Shown here in pieces: positions 60,661 to 64,000 of a stretch of 64,000 nucleotides of DNA. The notes beneath the pieces are model-generated. The model ran no database searches. It had not been told where the DNA came from and saw only the letters and a list, made by a program, of their open reading frames with translations. The translations under genes were made by a program, and so were the position numbers. The stretch is taken from positions 1 to 64,000 of the forward strand of contig JAFYAV010000002.1 in assembly GCA_017540545.1 (NCBI GenBank), in the 5' to 3' direction. The stretch's first letter is position 1. Each line of letters begins with the position of its first letter. This DNA comes from Candidatus Saccharimonadota bacterium. Lineage in GTDB: Bacteria > Patescibacteriota > Saccharimonadia > Saccharimonadales > Saccharimonadaceae.

Positions 60661-61064
60661 TGCCAGCTAAGAACGCAAAGTACACCTACGGCGACGGTAG
60701 CCGCAAAGCTGCTACCGCAACCGCACGCCTATACAAGGGCAAAGGCGAAATTACCATCAACGGCAAGCCAGCTTTGGATTATCTAAGCGGCAACAAAACC
60801 CTGATGGCCGAAGTCACCGACCCCCTTGCAATGACCCAAAAGCAAAAAGAGTACGACGTTACCATCCTCGTTAAAGGTGGCGGCGTCGCAGGACAGGTTG
60901 ACGCCATTAAGCTCGCTATCTCACGCGCACTCGTCACTGAATTCCCAGAATTCCGCCCAGTGCTCAAGAAAGCCGGTCTCATGAAACGCGACCCACGCGA
61001 AAAAGAACGCAAACACTACGGCCTCCGCAGTGCTCGCAAACGCGAACAGTTCTCCAAGCGTTAA
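60660..61064 (+). CDS. rpsI: 30S ribosomal protein S9 (uS9)
   Basis: S9 reaches the P-site tRNA with its C-terminal tail. The 134 residues contain YGDGSRKAATATARLYKGKGEI and end in the invariant KKAGLMKRDPREKERKHYGLRSARKREQFSKR (read in parts). It is the last gene of the ribosomal run in this window. Confidence 0.97.
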   Translation: MPAKNAKYTYGDGSRKAATATARLYKGKGEITINGKPALDYLSGNKTLMAEVTDPLAMTQKQKEYDVTILVKGGGVAGQVDAIKLAISRALVTEFPEFRPVLKKAGLMKRDPREKERKHYGLRSARKREQFSKR

Positions 61065-61080
61065 TTTGCTTAAGTAACAG

Positions 61081-61109
61081 AAAATCTCCTCTACAAGGGG
61101 AGATTTTTT
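61081..61109 (+). terminator. Intrinsic terminator after rpsI
   Basis: AAAATCTCC at 61081-61089 pairs with GGAGATTTT at 61099-61107, followed by more T residues. Confidence 0.86.
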
Positions 61110-61139
61110 GTGGCAAATCGTGATATAATCCGCGTAACG

Positions 61140-61700
61140 ATGAAGAGATTACTTTGGGTTGCTTTCGCAATATTCACGATAAATACTTTTGCAATCATAG
61201 GTTATTATTGGCTGTTTGGCGGATACCTTGGGAATATTTCACTAACAGTCAGCCGCTACGTAGGGCTCGAGACGTGGAGTGCCGTTGCGTTTCTTATAGG
61301 AAATTTGGCCACTATCGCACTCTTAGTTTTTTATGCCGCCAATCTACAAATCAAAAAGCTCTCCTGGCATCTACTGGTTTGCGCATTCACCATTTCGTTC
61401 TTATCACTATCTCTATGCCCACATCTCCCGACCGGCGGCCAAATCATCGCGATACATCGCTTCTTTGCGTCCACATTGTTTATTAGCCTTTGTCTTCTTG
61501 CCGCAGTAACAACCGGTCTAACAAAAAACCGCCTAGCGCGACTCTTTTGTTTTATTTATATATTGTATGGCTTCCATTTTATTATCGCCTATGCCAACCA
61601 TCTATCATACCTGATGGATAGCATCTTGATATGGGAAACATTATTTATTTATGGCGGCTATGCTTTATATCTACTGCCCGAAACTAAACCTCACAATTAG
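61140..61700 (+). CDS. Polytopic membrane protein, 186 aa
   Basis: The start is the ATG at 61140, ten bases after TGATATAAT (hexamer 61124-61129), so the leader is about four nucleotides; a GTG at 61110 lies upstream of the promoter. Five or six membrane spans are visible. A conserved-looking LCPHLPTGGQIIAIHRFFAS segment lies in a loop near 110-130. The pattern resembles DUF998-type membrane proteins, without certainty. Confidence 0.7.
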   Translation: MKRLLWVAFAIFTINTFAIIGYYWLFGGYLGNISLTVSRYVGLETWSAVAFLIGNLATIALLVFYAANLQIKKLSWHLLVCAFTISFLSLSLCPHLPTGGQIIAIHRFFASTLFISLCLLAAVTTGLTKNRLARLFCFIYILYGFHFIIAYANHLSYLMDSILIWETLFIYGGYALYLLPETKPHN

Positions 61701-61734
61701 TAACTTACGAATCCGCTCGTGTTAAAATGTAGTT

Positions 61735-62232
61735 ATGAAAGCAAAAGTTCTCACGATTATCTCAGTATTAATTTTGATTGCCGCAACGGCAACATCAATA
61801 ATTCTCGTCATAAATAACAAAAATAAAGAAATCAAGCCAAGCGTCGACGTCAATGCCCCAACTGCAGCCATAAAATCCTTCCATTATAACTATGGCAGCT
61901 ATAATGGCGGCTATCATTATTACTCAATCGAAGAAGACGACGGCAAAATGATGATTAATGGAGCAGGGGGCAATGGCGTCGAACTCGACATAAATAAGGA
62001 AATATCTGACGATAGACTAGAAGAGTTATCGCGCATAATCAACGACAATAAAATCTACGAATGGGATGGCTTCAACGAAGATAATAACGGCATCTTGGAC
62101 GGATATAGTTTCGGACTTAAAATCAAGTACGTTGATGGCCGCGAAATAGTCGCCGAGGGGTACGAGAAATATCCGCAAAACTACGAACAGGCGCATAGGA
62201 ATCTTAGGGAATTCCTAGAGTCGTTCGAATAG
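61735..62232 (+). CDS. Membrane-anchored hypothetical protein, 165 aa
   Basis: The ATG lies six bases after TGTTAAAAT, so the mRNA should be leaderless. One membrane span (about 7-27) is followed by a linker and a small domain with a YYSIEEDDGKMM strand, an ISDDRLEELSRIINDNKIYEWDGF helix (read in parts) and an FGLKIKYVDGREIVAEG strand pair. I have seen this domain in uncharacterised Firmicutes surface proteins. It converges with the next gene, leaving two bases between the stops. Confidence 0.7.
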   Translation: MKAKVLTIISVLILIAATATSIILVINNKNKEIKPSVDVNAPTAAIKSFHYNYGSYNGGYHYYSIEEDDGKMMINGAGGNGVELDINKEISDDRLEELSRIINDNKIYEWDGFNEDNNGILDGYSFGLKIKYVDGREIVAEGYEKYPQNYEQAHRNLREFLESFE

Positions 62233-62234
62233 CA

Positions 62235-63191
62235 CTACTTAGTATTGATTACTCTAGTTTTTGCGAAGTTTTTGCCAATTAATCCAATATTCGCATCTTC
62301 CCATTTGCAAGAAGTCTCTTTGAGTTGTTTTGGTGAAAGAATAATCATTTTATAGGTATCTTTGTCTGGTTTTAAAGCGCCTACTCCTACCCAAAATTTT
62401 GCAATCGAAGATTTTGTAGTGCCTAAAGAAATCGTCGTTCCAGATGGGAGCGGTTGGTTAAATACTAAGATTTTATCTGGGCGATTTTTATGGTAGCCGG
62501 TACCACCTTTTATCGCCAAATAGGCATCATGAATTCTATAAATTTTCTCGCGCCACTTTGGATCGTTAGATTGTCCATCGGCTAGTCTGACGTTTAACTC
62601 AACCATCCTAGCGCTATCATCGGAAAGCTTAGGCAGAGGGGTTGTTTCAAGTTGTTTTTCAAGTGCTTGGTCAAAATCTTCACGAGAAGCAAATTGCGAG
62701 CCAACAGTAGTAATTGTCATCTTTAGGTTCTCAGGTTGATATGGCCTCAAAAAGTCCATAAGTTCTTGATAGGAATCAATATAAGCTTTCACCTCTTCTG
62801 GTTTATAGTTATCAAGGACTTCTACGATATAATCATCGACAAAGAGATCAAACCAAACGCCAGGCTTATATATCTCGCAAATTGGTTTTACGTATTTTGA
62901 ATAATACATTAAAGAGAATAATTCCGCCCAGTCTACCTCGGGAGCTTCTTCTAGGCGCCATAGCTTATAGGCACCGTGAAGAAAGGTCAGATTGATAGGT
63001 TGGCTCTTTTCGGCGCAATAATGGACAGACTCCTTGACGTGATTAATAAGATCTTCATTTGCTGAGTACTTACGAAACTTTTTCGATAACAAAAGACGGA
63101 CTATCTGAGCTTCCAAATCATCTTCTGGTTGAATATCGCTCGGAGTTTTGAGTTTTTCTAGTTCAATCTTGATATATTGTTCGGCAGTCAT
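62235..63191 (-). CDS. Hypothetical protein with a structured leader, 318 aa
   Basis: The protein is soluble with no signal peptide. The N-terminal 100 residues are helical, with a LTFLHGAYKLWRLEEAPEVDW segment (read in parts), followed by a VKPICEIYKPGVWFDLFVDDYI strand region and, from about 230, a beta-rich C-terminal domain ending AKTRVINTK. The middle has a faint resemblance to isonitrile-synthase-type proteins, too weak to name it. Its ATG has no ribosome binding site and is preceded by a strongly paired leader RNA, so translation is probably controlled. Confidence 0.65.
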   Translation of the reverse strand: MTAEQYIKIELEKLKTPSDIQPEDDLEAQIVRLLLSKKFRKYSANEDLINHVKESVHYCAEKSQPINLTFLHGAYKLWRLEEAPEVDWAELFSLMYYSKYVKPICEIYKPGVWFDLFVDDYIVEVLDNYKPEEVKAYIDSYQELMDFLRPYQPENLKMTITTVGSQFASREDFDQALEKQLETTPLPKLSDDSARMVELNVRLADGQSNDPKWREKIYRIHDAYLAIKGGTGYHKNRPDKILVFNQPLPSGTTISLGTTKSSIAKFWVGVGALKPDKDTYKMIILSPKQLKETSCKWEDANIGLIGKNFAKTRVINTK

Positions 63192-63282
63192 AATCTTTTG
63201 GAGATGCGAGATGGTTGCTATGCCATCGTTGTAGTCTTGCCGACTACCACCTGCTCTCGGTCATCGCATCTCTTATATTATA
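63192..63282 (-). promoter_or_regulatory. Promoter and structured leader RNA
   Basis: TATAAT lies at 63277-63282 on the minus strand, so transcription should begin near 63271. The leader starts with GAGATGCGA, which pairs perfectly with TCGCATCTC nine bases before the ATG (63264-63272 with 63201-63209). Two inner hairpins are GTAGTC/GACTAC (63231-63247) and GATGG/CCATC (63210-63227). This gives a three-way junction of about 72 nt with no ribosome binding site outside it. Short stretches (GAGAGCAGGTGG, TAGCAACC) look slightly like SAM-I riboswitch segments, but the match is not convincing. Confidence 0.6.
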
Positions 63283-63422
63283 TCCTGGAATGGAAATATT
63301 TCGAGTACAGTGTTGGGGGTTTAACGGACATTTATAGGTTTGGTGGGGCAAAATTCGCCAGGTATTAACAGCAACAAAGAGGATTTATATCAAAAATGAT
63401 ATTATGTTATAAAAGGATAAAA

Positions 63423-64000
63423 ATGAGATTATATCTAGCTAGTCATAATCTGGGACCATATGCAAATGAGTTATTAAAGCTGGTAGGAGGAGGCAGAAGG
63501 GCACTCTATATTGAGAATGCACGAGATTACTATCCAGGCGAGAAGCGCGCGAATGACCTGCAAGAAAAACTAAACATGCTATCTGAACTCGGATTCGAAG
63601 TCGAGGAGCTGAATCTTCGTAATTATTTCGGCAAATCAGATAAGCTGAGAAAATTTATAAATTCATATAAACCCGACTTAATATATGCAAGTGGCGGAAA
63701 TGTATTCTTGCTCGCGACCGCCTATCACCTGAGTGGTTTCGATGAAATTTTGCGAGAAGATCTTGCTAAAGATAAATATGTGTACGGCGGGTTTAGTGCA
63801 GGGATCATGGCTATTTGTAAAACGATAAGATTCTATGGGCATGACTACCTTGTACCAGAACGCGTGCCAGAGATTTATGGAGTTGATGCGGTGTTGGATG
63901 GTGTTGGTCTCGTAGACTATCAATTAATTCCTCATGCAGATGTTCCAGAACATCTTGAAACAACGAAGGAATATATTAAACGTATCGAGTTGGCCGGCCT
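63423..64000 (+). CDS. Peptidase S51 (dipeptidase E-like) family protein, C-terminus cut
   Basis: The visible 192 codons show the S51 signatures: an LIYASGGNVFLL segment near 87 and the nucleophile motif YGGFSAGIMA with Ser125. In this family Ser, His and Glu form the triad in a class-I-amidotransferase-like fold, cleaving Asp-X dipeptides or related substrates. The ATG follows AAAAGGATAAAA, with a TGATATTAT -10 upstream. The last third of the protein lies beyond the window. Confidence 0.82.
   Translation, partial: MRLYLASHNLGPYANELLKLVGGGRRALYIENARDYYPGEKRANDLQEKLNMLSELGFEVEELNLRNYFGKSDKLRKFINSYKPDLIYASGGNVFLLATAYHLSGFDEILREDLAKDKYVYGGFSAGIMAICKTIRFYGHDYLVPERVPEIYGVDAVLDGVGLVDYQLIPHADVPEHLETTKEYIKRIELAG

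Noticed and set aside
63192-63272. Calling the leader a SAM-I riboswitch
   Set aside because: Only two short segments resemble the consensus; the kink-turn and the GGUGC-AAUUCC part are missing.
1-64000. CRISPR array, tRNA genes, insertion sequences or integrase
   Set aside because: No regularly spaced direct repeats, no cloverleaf with a TTCGANTC arm, and no transposase or recombinase motifs were seen in any reading frame.

Overview
The window looks like the chromosome of a Candidatus Saccharibacteria (TM7/CPR) bacterium. This rests on gene order and content, not on a database search. The str, S10, spc and alpha ribosomal blocks occur in canonical order on one strand, but rpmD (L30) is missing, adk and map are absent between secY and infA, and L36, S14 and S4 lack their zinc-binding cysteines. 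UGA is not read as a sense codon in the recognisable genes. Many proteins are small, single-membrane-span orphans, as expected of a reduced-genome epibiont. Almost every readable promoter has an extended -10 box (TGnTAnnnT). A set of genes places the ATG only about 6-8 nt after that box, so their mRNAs should be leaderless.

Layout. 1-5240: a type I restriction-modification fragment (hsdS partial, hsdM), an XRE regulator with an orphan partner, and a phage-like three-gene cassette (DUF4417 first) facing two tiny genes. 5240-5897: a structured intergenic region with no supportable gene, possibly a non-coding RNA. 5898-14172: small membrane proteins, a HerA/VirD4-like ATPase with a cysteine-rich partner, an ABC-F protein, a GrpB-membrane fusion and a RelA-type HD phosphohydrolase. 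14226-18786: an envelope operon with an anchored PEGA protein, a 1056-residue secreted multidomain peptidoglycan hydrolase and an anchored orphan.

18907-30441: rpsL-rpsG, fusA, tuf and rpsJ, interleaved with a GH13 glucosidase, orphan cassettes, an HD hydrolase, a mannose-1-phosphate guanylyltransferase and two DUF3592-like membrane proteins. 30652-34103: three orphan genes separating rpsJ from rplC. 34383-41017: rplC to rpsH as one tight operon. 41178-49352: a type VII (ESX/Ess-like) locus with two WXG100 proteins, four other small helical proteins, an acidic repeat protein, a divergent lipoprotein, an EssC-like FHA/FtsK ATPase and a YukD/EsaB-like ubiquitin-fold protein. This locus, followed by thyA-folA and a nucleotidyltransferase-like gene, sits inside the spc operon between rpsH and rplF. 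52329-61064: rplF to rpsI, with a zinc-ribbon gene before secY and a catalytically dead sortase-like gene after it. 61140-64000: small membrane proteins, an orphan gene behind a strongly structured leader RNA, and a partial S51-type peptidase.

How the parts fit. Translation genes form the backbone, and surface and secretion genes are inserted at transcription-unit boundaries marked by intrinsic terminators. The cell-wall hydrolase operon, the EssC/WXG100 locus, the sortase-like protein and the many anchored proteins all concern the envelope, which fits a bacterium that lives attached to a host bacterium. That lifestyle link is inference. The orphan genes outside the operons often carry their own consensus promoter, a purine-rich ribosome binding site and a terminator, so each behaves as an independent cassette.
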